Shown one piece after another: positions 34,628 to 43,561 of a stretch of 64,000 nt of DNA. How positions within the stretch are numbered: position 1 is the first letter of the stretch; the number at the start of each line of letters is the position of its first letter. The translations under genes were made by a program, and so were the position numbers. The notes under the pieces were generated by a model, which worked only from the letters and a program-made list of their open reading frames with translations, was not told the origin of the DNA and made no database searches. Source of the stretch: Rhizobium tropici CIAT 899. GTDB lineage: Bacteria > Pseudomonadota > Alphaproteobacteria > Rhizobiales > Rhizobiaceae. The stretch is from contig NC_020062.1 of NCBI RefSeq assembly GCF_000330885.1, positions 938,374 through 1,002,373 of the forward strand. Direction: 5' to 3'.

Positions 34628-35818
34628 TCAGGCGATCTTATCGGTGATGGCCGCAAACAGCATGGCCGCGCCGCGTTCCGACGTGTCGATGGCGCAAGTC
34701 GCCCGCTCGCGCATGTCGGCTTCGTAATCCAGCAAGGCCGTGCAGGTGGTCTTTGTCTCCCTGCCGGCTTCGGCCAGGATCTGCGCCAGCATGCGGGCAT
34801 CTTCGAGCGCGGTATTGGCACCTAGTCCGCCGGCAGGGCTCATCGCATGGATGGCATCGCCCAAAAGCGTCACTGGACCGAACGGCCAAAGGGCGTCGGG
34901 GCGCCCGCTTCTGACCGAGAGCGCGGCAACGGCAGTCGCTCTGCTCCGGCTGACGATCTGCTTCAGCTCCGGATGCCAGCCGCGCATGACGGTTCTCAGC
35001 AAGACGGGCAGATCTTGGGTATGGTCATATGTTTCCAGTCCAAGCCTTTGCCGCGGACCGATCAGTGCCCAATAGAGATAATCGGTAACCGACGTCAGCT
35101 TGCAATCGGGCGCGAGAATGGCGGCAAGGTTCGGAAGATCGTTGCGGAAGCGCATGAGATCGAAGATCGCCGTGCACCCATCGGCAAAGACTACCGTCGT
35201 TCCATTCCCAAGCAGGTCGGCAGCATCGTTCAGTGGCATTTCGCTTTTGCCGTAGACACATATAGAACCTGTATCCGCTGGCTCGGCATAGGGTGCCAGC
35301 TGGCGGCGTACCTGCGAGTTCACGCCGTCGGCGCCGACCAACAGATTGCAGGAAACCGGGGCGGCACCGTCGAACTGCACCTCGACGCGACCGTGGTCCA
35401 TGCAGCGATAGTGGGTGAAAGCATGTCCGAGATGAACATGATCTTCGATCCCCGACAGCAGGATTTCGCGAAGGGTGAGGCGATTGACACTCAGATCGCC
35501 GTCGTCGTCATTCTCGCCCGTATCCCAGCTCGCCGGCGTGCGGCCCGTAACGGGCAGAAGCTGAGGGGTCAGGAAGCACGCGGATCGAGGGCTCGTCGAG
35601 GCGGTCGCTCGAAAGAGGTCAAACAGAGCGGTCGGCAGGCATGATGCCAGCGCTTGCTGCCCGTTTGCGTCGATACGAATGCGATAGCCTTGAAGGCGGC
35701 TATCGGCAGCCGGGTCGCGCTCATATACGTCAAAACGGATGCCGGCGCGCTTCAATCCCTGTGCGAGGCACAAGCCACCGAGGCCAGCGCCGATGATGAC
35801 AACATGAAAGTCCTGCAT
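34628..35818 (-). CDS. FAD-dependent aromatic-ring-hydroxylase-like monooxygenase
   Basis: 396 residues of the group A (PHBH-fold) flavin monooxygenases. The dinucleotide site VVIIGAGLGGLCLAQGLKRAG is at residues 5-25. The second FAD motif, LLGDAIHAMSPAGGLGANTALEDA, lies near residues 318-341, and NLLVGADGVNSQVRR carries the DG motif. Such enzymes use NAD(P)H and O2 to hydroxylate aromatics or drug-like compounds. It is divergent from an AraC regulator gene 119 bp away and followed by a small unknown gene. The substrate is unknown. Confidence 0.9.
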   Translation of the reverse strand: MQDFHVVIIGAGLGGLCLAQGLKRAGIRFDVYERDPAADSRLQGYRIRIDANGQQALASCLPTALFDLFRATASTSPRSACFLTPQLLPVTGRTPASWDTGENDDDGDLSVNRLTLREILLSGIEDHVHLGHAFTHYRCMDHGRVEVQFDGAAPVSCNLLVGADGVNSQVRRQLAPYAEPADTGSICVYGKSEMPLNDAADLLGNGTTVVFADGCTAIFDLMRFRNDLPNLAAILAPDCKLTSVTDYLYWALIGPRQRLGLETYDHTQDLPVLLRTVMRGWHPELKQIVSRSRATAVAALSVRSGRPDALWPFGPVTLLGDAIHAMSPAGGLGANTALEDARMLAQILAEAGRETKTTCTALLDYEADMRERATCAIDTSERGAAMLFAAITDKIA

Positions 35819-35937
35819 GGGTCTTCTATTCCATTCATTGGTCGATTTCGATCTTTCGAGAGAAAATATAGCCGAAGGCCGCCGGAGCGTGATAACGACA
35901 TTCGGTCTTTAAATGTTGCAAAGCGGCCAAACGAAAC

Positions 35938-36732
35938 ATGGGCATCGAAGATATTGGCGACCGTCTCGACGGGCCGCCGCTCATCGCCTTTTGGGGATCG
36001 GATGAACCCGGCAGCGCCTTCCGTCTCGGCACTCAGGAATATGATTGGCACGCGCATAGCCGCGGTCAGCTTTTCTGCATTGAGAGCGGGCTCGTCCGTG
36101 TCGATACGCCAGGCGGTTCATGGTTGCTACCGCCGCAGCGTGCGGGCTGGATTCCGCCTGGTGTCATGCACAAGGCGGGGATCAACGGCGTGCTGAGCGG
36201 CTGGGGCATTCTCTTGACGCCCGACGCCAGCGCCGGTTTGCCGGTGACGCCTTGTGTTCTGAGCGTCAGTGACGTGTTGCGAGCATTGGTGCGCCGGGCA
36301 ACCACATGGCATTGGGAGGAAAAGCTGTCGGCGCAGCAGCGTCGCCTCGCAGCCGTTCTACTCGATGAGGTTCGGGCCGCACCGCGTGAAAGCCTGCATC
36401 TGCCGATGCCGACGGACCGGCGTGTTCTGCGCATCACGGACGCCGTACTGCAGGACCCTGCCAGCGAGGAGACCTTTCAATCACTGGCGCAGCGGGCGGG
36501 CATATCCGAGCGTTCAGCCAGGCGGCTGTTCCATGCAGAAACGGGCATGTCTTTCGCAAATTGGCGCCAGCAGGCTCGGCTGTTGCTGGCACTGGAGCAT
36601 CTGAGCGCGGGAGCACCGATCGCTGAGGTGGCGGACAGCTTGGGCTATGCGAGCGCGAGCAGCTTCATCGCCATGTTCCGGAAGGCATTCGGCCTGTCGC
36701 CGCGCCGTTATCTGTCCGCCAGGAGATCTTGA
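35938..36732 (+). CDS. AraC family transcriptional regulator (cupin sensor)
   Basis: 264 residues. The N-terminal half is an AraC-type cupin (YDWHAHSRGQLFCIESG, then PPQRAGWIPPGVMH). The C-terminal half has two helix-turn-helix motifs (LAQRAGISERSARRLF; IAEVADSLGYASASSFIAMFRKAFGLSP). It is divergent from the FAD monooxygenase gene, so it is the likely regulator of that gene, probably responding to its substrate. It converges with the P-type ATPase gene. Confidence 0.92.
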   Translation: MGIEDIGDRLDGPPLIAFWGSDEPGSAFRLGTQEYDWHAHSRGQLFCIESGLVRVDTPGGSWLLPPQRAGWIPPGVMHKAGINGVLSGWGILLTPDASAGLPVTPCVLSVSDVLRALVRRATTWHWEEKLSAQQRRLAAVLLDEVRAAPRESLHLPMPTDRRVLRITDAVLQDPASEETFQSLAQRAGISERSARRLFHAETGMSFANWRQQARLLLALEHLSAGAPIAEVADSLGYASASSFIAMFRKAFGLSPRRYLSARRS

Positions 36733-36760
36733 TCTCTTTGCAATCTCGGAATTGATATCA

Positions 36761-36786
36761 GGGCGCCGGCCTGTTCGTCGGCGCCC
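36761..36786. terminator. Stem-loop between AraC regulator and P-type ATPase ends
   Basis: GGGCGCCG at 36761-36768 pairs with CGGCGCCC at 36779-36786 across a 10-base loop. It lies in the 63-bp space between convergent stop codons and is a likely bidirectional terminator. Confidence 0.6.
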
Positions 36787-36795
36787 GTCAACAAT

Positions 36796-39147
36796 TCAGA
36801 CTGCGACCCGGCGCGGCTTTAAGGCGAGCAAGCGAAGCGCATTCATGGTGACCAGTACGGTTGCGCCGGTATCGGCGAGGATTGCCGGCCAGAGCCCCGT
36901 AATGCCGACGATCGTGGTCACCAGGAACACACCCTTGAGGCCGAGCGCGATGGTGATGTTCTGGCCGATATTGCTCATCGTCCGCTTGGAAAGGTCGATC
37001 ATCTCGATGACATCTCCGACGCGGCCATGCAGCACGGCGGCATCCGCCGTTTCCAGCGCAACGTCGGTACCGCCGCCCATGGCAATCCCGACATCGGCGG
37101 CTGCGAGCGCCGGCGCATCGTTGATGCCGTCGCCGACCTTGGCGACCCGCAAGCCTTGCCGCTTCAGCTCACCAACGATCCGCTGCTTGTCTTCGGGCAG
37201 CAATTGCGCGCGAACCTCTATGCCGAGCGTTTTGCCGATTGCCTGTGCCGTGCGCTGATTGTCGCCCGTCAGCATGATCGTCTTGATGCCCGCGTTGGCC
37301 AGCGCCTTAAGACCAGCTGCGGTATCGGCGCGCGGTTCGTCGCGCATGGCGAGCAGGCCGGCGGCCGCACCTTTGGCAACCACGACGGAAACCGTTTTCC
37401 CCTCATCATTGAGTGCAGCGATGCGGGCAGACTGCTCCGAGGTCAATAATACGTGGTCGGTGGCTGCCTGTGGCGATCCGAGGAACACGTCCAAACCATC
37501 GACCGTGCCGCTGACGCCCTTTCCGCCGATCGCTTTGGCATCGATGACCTGAGGGATATCCGTTCCGGCTTCAGCTGCGCGGTCGAGGATGGCGCGGGCA
37601 AGGGGATGGCTGGAGCCGGTTTCGAGCGCGGCTGCCAGGCGCAATACGTCCGTTTCATTCATGCCGAGACCGATAATATCGGTGACCTTGGGCTTGCCTT
37701 CGGTCAAGGTGCCGGTCTTGTCGAAAGCAACGGCGGTGACCTTGCCGATATTCTCAAGCACGGCGCCACCCTTCAGCAGCAGACCGCGGCGGGCGCCTGA
37801 AGACAGTGATGCCGCGATTGCCGCCGGCGTCGAGATGACCAGGGCGCATGGGCACCCGATCAGCAGGATGGCAAGGCCCTTGTAGACCCACTCGTTCCAG
37901 CTGCCGCCCAGGAACAGAGGCGGGACGATGGCGACGAGCGCGCCGACAACGACGACGCCGGGCGTGTAATAACGCGAGAAGCGATCGATGAAACGCTCGG
38001 TGGGAGCCTTCGATTCCTGCGCCTCTTCGACCAGCTTGACGACGCGGGCAATGGTATTGTCCGATGCTGCCGCCGTTACCCGAACACGCAGCGCGGCGTC
38101 ACCATTGACCGTGCCAGCAAAGACGCTTGCATCCAGGCCCTTGCGCACCGGCGTGCTTTCGCCTGTCACCGGCGCCTCGTCGATGGCGCTTTCGCCGGAA
38201 ACGATCACGCCGTCGGCCGGAACGCGGTCGCCGGGGCGCACCAGGATGATGGCGCCGACAGCAAGGCTTTCAGCCTGCACTTCGCGGGTCTTGCCATTCT
38301 CCTCGATGAGCGCGGTCTTGGGCACCAGATCCGTGAGGGACTGGATGCTGGCGCGCGCCTTGCCGGCCGCAACGCCTTCCAGCAGTTCGCCGATCAGGAA
38401 GAGGAAGACGACGGCAGCTGCTTCCTCGCTGGCACCGATGATAACGGCGCCGATGGCGGCGATCGTCATCAGCATCTCGATCGAGAACGGCGTGCCCATC
38501 CTTGCGGCCATGAAGGCGCGTCTGGCGATCGGTAACAGGCCGACCAACATGGCCACGCTGAAGATCCAGACGTCCAGTGCCGGAACCAGCTTGCCGATAC
38601 CGCAGGCGGCGGCGAGCGCCATACCGCTTGCGATCGTCAGGCGGCCCTTGGCGGATTTCCACCATGGCCCGCTGGTCGGTCCATGATCGTGACCGTGGAG
38701 GCCGGCAACCGAAGCATCGCGCTCATCCGAAGCGTGGTTGTGGCCGGAATGATCATGTCGATGCCCGTCGGCGCCGTGATCGTGGTCGCCGCCGTGATCA
38801 TGCTCGTGGTCGTGACCCGTATGACCATGGTTGCGGCCATCGGATTCGTGCGTGTGATGGTCGTGCCCGCAGCCGCAGGCTTGATCGCTCTCTTCGACCC
38901 TTGGCGCAGCGGCATTGCTTTGCGGCAGTGGAAAAAGCTTGTAGCCCAGTCCAGTGACACGCTTTGCGATGCTCGGCAGCAGGTCCGGGTCGCTCTGATG
39001 CTTGATCGTCATCGTGCCTGCGGTGACCGAGACGGAAACATCCTCGACACCCTGCAGCCGGCGAACGGCCGTGTCGATTTTCGCGGCGCAGGAGGCGCAA
39101 TCCATGCCCTCTACGCGATAGCGGCTCTGTTGTGTTGGCGATGTCAT
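36796..39147 (-). CDS. zntA: Zn/Cd/Pb-translocating P1B-type ATPase with histidine-rich linker
   Basis: 783 residues. The N-terminal heavy-metal-associated domain has GMDCASC (residues 14-20). A linker of about 65 residues holds some 20 histidines (around residues 92-156). Then come the membrane segments with the metal-site CPC in LLIGCPCALV, the phosphorylation motif DKTGTLTEG, the nucleotide-domain GSSHPLA and the hinge VGDGINDAPALA. The last helix has DTGATVLVTMNALRLL, whose Asp is typical of the Zn/Cd subgroup (P1B-2). It would export excess Zn, Cd or Pb across the inner membrane. A MerR-type operator lies 40 bp upstream, but its regulator gene is not in the window. Confidence 0.92.
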   Translation of the reverse strand: MTSPTQQSRYRVEGMDCASCAAKIDTAVRRLQGVEDVSVSVTAGTMTIKHQSDPDLLPSIAKRVTGLGYKLFPLPQSNAAAPRVEESDQACGCGHDHHTHESDGRNHGHTGHDHEHDHGGDHDHGADGHRHDHSGHNHASDERDASVAGLHGHDHGPTSGPWWKSAKGRLTIASGMALAAACGIGKLVPALDVWIFSVAMLVGLLPIARRAFMAARMGTPFSIEMLMTIAAIGAVIIGASEEAAAVVFLFLIGELLEGVAAGKARASIQSLTDLVPKTALIEENGKTREVQAESLAVGAIILVRPGDRVPADGVIVSGESAIDEAPVTGESTPVRKGLDASVFAGTVNGDAALRVRVTAAASDNTIARVVKLVEEAQESKAPTERFIDRFSRYYTPGVVVVGALVAIVPPLFLGGSWNEWVYKGLAILLIGCPCALVISTPAAIAASLSSGARRGLLLKGGAVLENIGKVTAVAFDKTGTLTEGKPKVTDIIGLGMNETDVLRLAAALETGSSHPLARAILDRAAEAGTDIPQVIDAKAIGGKGVSGTVDGLDVFLGSPQAATDHVLLTSEQSARIAALNDEGKTVSVVVAKGAAAGLLAMRDEPRADTAAGLKALANAGIKTIMLTGDNQRTAQAIGKTLGIEVRAQLLPEDKQRIVGELKRQGLRVAKVGDGINDAPALAAADVGIAMGGGTDVALETADAAVLHGRVGDVIEMIDLSKRTMSNIGQNITIALGLKGVFLVTTIVGITGLWPAILADTGATVLVTMNALRLLALKPRRVAV

Positions 39148-39186
39148 GTTGCGGTTCCAGATTTTCTCTTGGAACCATCGCTACAT

Positions 39187-39203
39187 CCTCTAGTAACTAG
39201 AGG
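39187..39203 (-). promoter_or_regulatory. MerR/ZntR/CadR-type operator in the zntA promoter
   Basis: CCTCTAG-TAA-CTAGAGG, a 7-3-7 perfect inverted repeat, reads on the zntA strand after a TTGTCC -35-like box and before a TAGCGA -10-like box, with about 19 bp between them. The long spacer and the CTCTAG..CTAGAG core are typical of metal-responsive MerR-family promoters such as those of PbrR, CadR and ZntR. Confidence 0.75.
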
Positions 39204-39324
39204 GACAAGAGCAATTCTGCAAATTTTTACGCAATCGTTCGCAGGCGCTGCAATCGATCCAGCCGCGTGCCACCAAGCCGCCCCAGCCGTCTGCTGCTGC
39301 GGCTACGCCAAGGCCCAGGAAAAC

Positions 39325-40305
39325 CTATAGCAGTTTCAGCAGAACCTTGCCGGTCTTGCCGGGCGCCAGCGATGATTTCACAGCTTCCGAGATATCGGTG
39401 ATGTCGTAGGCTGCCTCCACGGGCAGCTTGACTTCGCCTGAGGCGACGCGTGTGATGAGTTCGCTGATCAGCCGTCGCCGCTCTTCCGCCGGCATGGCGG
39501 CGCTGATCTTGATGCCCCAGAAGCCCTTGATCGTAAGCTGCTTGAAGATGACGGCCCTCGAGGCGATCTGCATCGGCTTGCCGGCAGCAGTGCCGAAGGA
39601 AACCAGCAGGCCGTTTTCGCCCAGCAGGTCTGCCAGGTCGTTGCTCGCAACACCACCGACGGAATCGACTGCGGCACGGATCGGCGCGTCGCCGATCATG
39701 GCGCGCACCTTGGCCTTCCAATCCGGCGCCGCGGTCGAGACGGCATTGCCGATACCGAATGCGGATAGCTCATCGATGCCGCCGTCTCGCCGAACGAGAT
39801 TGATCATGTGTATGCCGCGGCTATGTGCCAGCATGGCCAGGGTCTTGCCGACAGCACCGTTCGCTGCGTTCTGGATGATCCAGTCGCCGCGCTCGACATT
39901 GAGGAATTCCAAAAGCGAGATAGCGCTGAACGGCATGGCGATCAGCTGCGCTGCGGCTTCGTCGGAGATCACGTCAGGCACCGGAACAAGGCTTGCTGCC
40001 GGCGCCGTGAATTGCTCTGCCCAGGTGCCATGGACGCCGGCCGCAACGACGCGCTTGCCGATCAGCGCCTTGTCGACGTCAGGCCCGACAGCATCGACAA
40101 AGCCAACCGCCTCGCTGCCGCCAATGGCAGGCAAAACCGGCTTATAGCCATAGGCGCCGCGCACGGTCCAAAGGTCATGATTGTGGATGGGGGAGAGAAT
40201 GGTGCGAATGCGCACGTCTCCGGCGGCAGGCTCCGGCAGTGGCATGTCGGCCAAATAAAGGACCGAAGCCGGATCGCCGAAGACATCGTGGATGGCACTG
40301 CGCAT
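39325..40305 (-). CDS. Zinc-independent medium-chain alcohol dehydrogenase/quinone oxidoreductase
   Basis: 326 residues from the ATG at 40305 (AGGA seven bases upstream); the longer frame to 40350 would overlap the TetR gene. It is an MDR-family protein with the N-terminal GroES-like fold (PEPAAGDVRIRTILSPIH) and a nucleotide-binding stretch containing QNAANGAVGKTLAMLAHSRG. It lacks the structural zinc cysteines, as in NADPH:quinone oxidoreductases and trans-2-enoyl reductases. It lies 41 bp downstream of a TetR gene on the same strand and is likely controlled by it, suggesting a role in reductive detoxification of electrophiles. Confidence 0.85.
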   Translation of the reverse strand: MRSAIHDVFGDPASVLYLADMPLPEPAAGDVRIRTILSPIHNHDLWTVRGAYGYKPVLPAIGGSEAVGFVDAVGPDVDKALIGKRVVAAGVHGTWAEQFTAPAASLVPVPDVISDEAAAQLIAMPFSAISLLEFLNVERGDWIIQNAANGAVGKTLAMLAHSRGIHMINLVRRDGGIDELSAFGIGNAVSTAAPDWKAKVRAMIGDAPIRAAVDSVGGVASNDLADLLGENGLLVSFGTAAGKPMQIASRAVIFKQLTIKGFWGIKISAAMPAEERRRLISELITRVASGEVKLPVEAAYDITDISEAVKSSLAPGKTGKVLLKLL

Positions 40306-40346
40306 TGTATTTTCCTTGTGTGTTGACATACTGGTCCTGCTTTGGA

Positions 40347-40949
40347 TCAAAGGCCGCCGGGTGCCGAAAGGGCTTGCTCAGTGGCAAGCATGGCCTGGTC
40401 GAGCGGTGTCTTGTCTTTTCCTAGCTTCGCCAGGATTGCCGCCCCGAGCCATAGGCTATAGAGCGAACGAGCCGTCTTTTCCGGGATGCAGGATGGCGAA
40501 ATCGAACCGTCCTCGCGTCCCTCGGTGATTGTTTTGGTGATGCGGCGAATGAGGTCCTCGACGCCGCCGAGCAGGATCACGCGCATATTGTCTGAGAGAT
40601 CGGAGATCTCGGCGGCAAGTTTTACGACCAGGCACCGGTCAGCGAGGCTGGCCGTATTGCCATCGGAAAGCCAGGCATTCCAATAGAGCATCAGGCGCTG
40701 GCGGCCATTGCCTTTCCAGCCGAAGAGCGTGTCGAGCCGCTCCGCGTAGTCGGAACAATATTGCTTCAGCAGAGCGCAGCCGAAGGCCTCTTTGGATGCG
40801 AAATAGTAATAGAATGAACCTTTCGGCACGGCGCTCTGCTCGAGCAGCTCCTTCAGGCCCACGCCTCCGAAACCCTTGCGCAGCACCAGTTCCCGCCCGA
40901 TTGCGAGAATATGGCTGCGAGTCAGCTCCGATTTCCTCTTCGTCATCAT
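40347..40949 (-). CDS. TetR family transcriptional regulator
   Basis: 200 residues. The N-terminal TetR helix-turn-helix contains GFGGVGLKELLEQSAVPKGSF then YYYFASKEAF, residues about 20-60. The C-terminal ligand domain resembles the AcuR/NemR-like group that controls reductases. The palindrome CGACCGGTCG lies 22 bp upstream of its start. It is cotranscribed with the downstream oxidoreductase gene, so it is probably an autorepressor relieved by an electrophile or quinone. Confidence 0.9.
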   Translation of the reverse strand: MMTKRKSELTRSHILAIGRELVLRKGFGGVGLKELLEQSAVPKGSFYYYFASKEAFGCALLKQYCSDYAERLDTLFGWKGNGRQRLMLYWNAWLSDGNTASLADRCLVVKLAAEISDLSDNMRVILLGGVEDLIRRITKTITEGREDGSISPSCIPEKTARSLYSLWLGAAILAKLGKDKTPLDQAMLATEQALSAPGGL

Positions 40950-40970
40950 GAGCGGTCCCTAACAAATAAT

Positions 40971-40980
40971 CGACCGGTCG
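40971..40980. promoter_or_regulatory. Candidate TetR operator
   Basis: CGACCGGTCG is a perfect 10-bp palindrome in the short space between the tetR start (40949) and the end of the ArsB-like gene start side (41006 is its stop). The flank GTCTATAA gives a NemR-box-like GACCGGTCGTCTA. Probable autoregulatory site. Confidence 0.5.
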
Positions 40981-41005
40981 TCTATAAACTCGATGTTGTT
41001 CACAG

Positions 41006-42262
41006 TCAGATCAGTGCGAGGGCCGCAAGCGAGAGGATCAAAGCCGGAAACATCACGAGAGCGCCGATCCTCAGAAACGCCAGCGCTCCCATATGCAGCC
41101 CTTCGCGGCGAAGAGCGGCAAGCCAGAGGATGGTGGCGAGCGAGCCGGTGACGGAGAGGTTGGGGCCGAGATCGACGCCGATCAGCACTGCGCCGGCAAT
41201 GGAATCAGGAACATGGGCGGCCTGCACCGCGCTGCCGGCGAAAAGACCGGCCGGCAAATTGTTGACGAGGTTGGAGACGATTGCAACGGAAAGCCCGGCA
41301 GCGCCGACCGCCTGTGTCTGCGACTGAGTCGCCAGCAACGCCAGCTTTTCGGACAGGAGGGCGGTGAGCCCGGTGTGGTTGACCGCCTCGACGATCACGA
41401 AAAGGCCCGCAACCAGAGGTATTACGCTCCAGCTGATGCCGCGAACCGTCTCCAGCGGATTTTGCCGGGTAAGAACGAGAACGATGACGGTCGTGAGGAG
41501 GCCCGCGACAAATGTCGGGATGCCGAGATCGACATTCATGGCCGACGCCACGATCAGAATGAGGGCGGTGACTATCAGCCCCCATCCTGCCAGCTTGGCG
41601 CTATGGGAAAGGGCGGGTTGGCCAACCTCGCGGGCGATCGTGTCTTCCGCCAGTGCATGGCGCTGCGTCCAGTAGAGGCAGGCGAAGGTGACGATGATCG
41701 ACACGATGGATGGCAGCAGAAAGGTCTGCATCCAGTGCGACAGGGATGGCATCTCGCCGCCGGCGAAGATCACCAGATTGGCCGGATTGGAGATCGGCAG
41801 CACGAAGCTTGCGGCATTGGCGATGAAGGCGCAGACCAGCAGATATGGCATGGGGTCCTTCACCCGTGCCGCACGGCAGGCTGCGTAGACGGCCGGCGTG
41901 AGTACGACGGCGGTTGCGTCGTTCGACAGGAATACCGTCACGACCACGCCGACGACATAGACAAGCACGAACAGCCGGCGAGGAGAGCCCTTGGCATGCG
42001 CGGTGGCGATTGCCGCCACCCAGTCGAAGAGCCCTTCGCGCCGTGCGAGCTCCGACAAAAGCATCATGCCGATCAGGAAGAGATAGACATCGAACCCTTT
42101 GGATATGCCTGTCCATACATCGGCTGGACCGATGAGCCGAAGCGCAACGAGAAGCGCTGCTCCGAGAACAGCCCAGATCGCTTCTGGCCATCGGAACGGG
42201 CGTGTAACGACGCCGATAGCTGTCAGGCCGGCGATGCTCCAGGTGATGGCGGATTCAGTCAT
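41006..42262 (-). CDS. ArsB/NhaD-type transporter (arsenite efflux pump homologue)
   Basis: 418 residues, strongly hydrophobic, with about 10-12 membrane segments. Wording is that of the ArsB/SLC13 ion transporter superfamily: FLIGMMLLSELARREGLFDW, FLSNDATAVVLTPAVY, FVLPISNPANLVIF, and GVDLGPNLSVTGSLATILW. ArsB exports arsenite/antimonite in exchange for protons; close relatives carry other anions. No arsR, arsC or arsH gene is adjacent, so arsenite is only a possibility. Confidence 0.85.
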   Translation of the reverse strand: MTESAITWSIAGLTAIGVVTRPFRWPEAIWAVLGAALLVALRLIGPADVWTGISKGFDVYLFLIGMMLLSELARREGLFDWVAAIATAHAKGSPRRLFVLVYVVGVVVTVFLSNDATAVVLTPAVYAACRAARVKDPMPYLLVCAFIANAASFVLPISNPANLVIFAGGEMPSLSHWMQTFLLPSIVSIIVTFACLYWTQRHALAEDTIAREVGQPALSHSAKLAGWGLIVTALILIVASAMNVDLGIPTFVAGLLTTVIVLVLTRQNPLETVRGISWSVIPLVAGLFVIVEAVNHTGLTALLSEKLALLATQSQTQAVGAAGLSVAIVSNLVNNLPAGLFAGSAVQAAHVPDSIAGAVLIGVDLGPNLSVTGSLATILWLAALRREGLHMGALAFLRIGALVMFPALILSLAALALI

Positions 42263-42380
42263 TCATCTCGTCTTGGATTTGAGGTCGGAGCGGCTATGTA
42301 GCATCACCACGGGACAGCGCAAACCGTAACCGAGCTATATTCGCAGACAACCCAGCATGAAAGGCCACGCCGAGGGAGCG

Positions 42381-42839
42381 TTATGCCTTCTTCGCCGTAT
42401 CCGCTTTCCCAGCGATATCGTCATGCGATTTGTCGGCTCGCTCGACAAGGACGGAGCATTCCGCATGACGGATGACGTATTCGACCGTCGAACCGAATAT
42501 GCGATCGATGATATCGGACGTATGCGTTGCGAGGATAATCAGATCGGCCTTCTTCTCCTTGGCGATGGTCAGCAGCGTCGTCGATGCCGTGCCCATGCGC
42601 ACATCGATGGTCGCGGTAATGCCGAGACGCCTGCACAAGGCATTGAGCTTTTCCTCGGCTTCCGTGATCGCTGAGACAGCCCATTCGTCCGGGCTTTCCC
42701 GCCCCGAGAGGAAGCGCTCGATAACGTGGGCGACCGTTAATTCGCCGTCTGGAGACAGAAGTGCGTGGGATGTGCGCAACAGGCGTTCGGCGCGTTCGCG
42801 TGAGCCGAGCCCAATGGCGCAAATGATATTGTCATACAT
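42381..42839 (-). CDS. Universal stress protein (UspA family)
   Basis: 152 residues from the ATG at 42839 (GGGAG six bases upstream); the frame is open to 42992 but the extension is not family-like. It starts MYDNIICAIGLGSRE and ends with ADLIILATHTSD, then IFGSTVEYVIRHAECSVLV. The usual G-x2-G-x9-G(S/T) ATP motif is altered at its first part (THTSD), so nucleotide binding is uncertain. It is a cytoplasmic stress protein of unknown specific role. Confidence 0.88.
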   Translation of the reverse strand: MYDNIICAIGLGSRERAERLLRTSHALLSPDGELTVAHVIERFLSGRESPDEWAVSAITEAEEKLNALCRRLGITATIDVRMGTASTTLLTIAKEKKADLIILATHTSDIIDRIFGSTVEYVIRHAECSVLVERADKSHDDIAGKADTAKKA

Positions 42840-43165
42840 TGCATTCTCCCAAAACACCCCGGCCGCAGTCGTTCTTGGCGTCACTGGCATCTGTCCGGTT
42901 GCGACGAGCAGGGCGAGCATACGAATGTTCAACACATCGATAATGGCGGGATTCGTCAAGTCTCGCCGCCGCTGTGATGCAAACCAAACCATGCATATCT
43001 ACGCGCTCCGTCGCCGTGTGGCTTCGATTTATCCCACTTTGCACGAAGACAGCTGCGTCATTCTGGCAACTGGACTCGATCATTCCATTCATTGTACATA
43101 TATTGTATGCATTCAACTTACCAATTGATTGCATTCATTTGCGAGACTGAATCAGGAGTAATGTC
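42840..43165. other. Intergenic region with direct repeats upstream of the DUF983 gene
   Basis: 326 bp between the divergent usp and DUF983 genes, AT-rich in the right half. Two similar 15-base words, ATTGTATGCATTCAA (43102-43116) and ATTGATTGCATTCAT (43124-43138), lie 22 bases apart, two helical turns. They could be a tandem operator. I see no gene or RNA structure here. Confidence 0.4.
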
Positions 43166-43561
43166 ATGGATATTGACTATCCCCCGCTGAGCCCATTGCA
43201 GACTGGTCTCCGGTGCCGCTGCCCGCGCTGCGGTCAGGGGCGCATGTTCGACGGATTTCTGACCCTGCGCAAACGATGCGAGGCGTGTGGGCTTGACTAT
43301 TCCTTTGCCGATCCGGCCGACGGCCCGGCATTTTTCGTCATCTGTTTCGCCTGTATCCCGAGCGTTCTTCTCGGCGTCTGGCTGGAGGTGGCCTTCTCCG
43401 CTCCGGTCTGGGTGCAGTTTCTGTTGACTGGCCCCTTCATGGTGGCGACCTGCATCCCCCCTCTACGCCCGCTGAAGGGTTGGCTTGTCGCCAGTCAGTA
43501 CTTTTATAAGGCCGAGGAAGGCAAGCTCGTCCGCCTGCCGGCAACCGAGACGCCGCACTAA
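43166..43561 (+). CDS. DUF983 family membrane protein
   Basis: 131 residues. The N-terminus has two CxxC pairs (CRCPRCGQG and CEACGL, residues 17-46) that look like a zinc ribbon, followed by two membrane segments (residues about 55-100). This is the standard DUF983 layout; some family members sit near cytochrome oxidase genes. GGAG precedes the ATG. It has no clear partner here; the function is unknown. Confidence 0.85.
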   Translation: MDIDYPPLSPLQTGLRCRCPRCGQGRMFDGFLTLRKRCEACGLDYSFADPADGPAFFVICFACIPSVLLGVWLEVAFSAPVWVQFLLTGPFMVATCIPPLRPLKGWLVASQYFYKAEEGKLVRLPATETPH

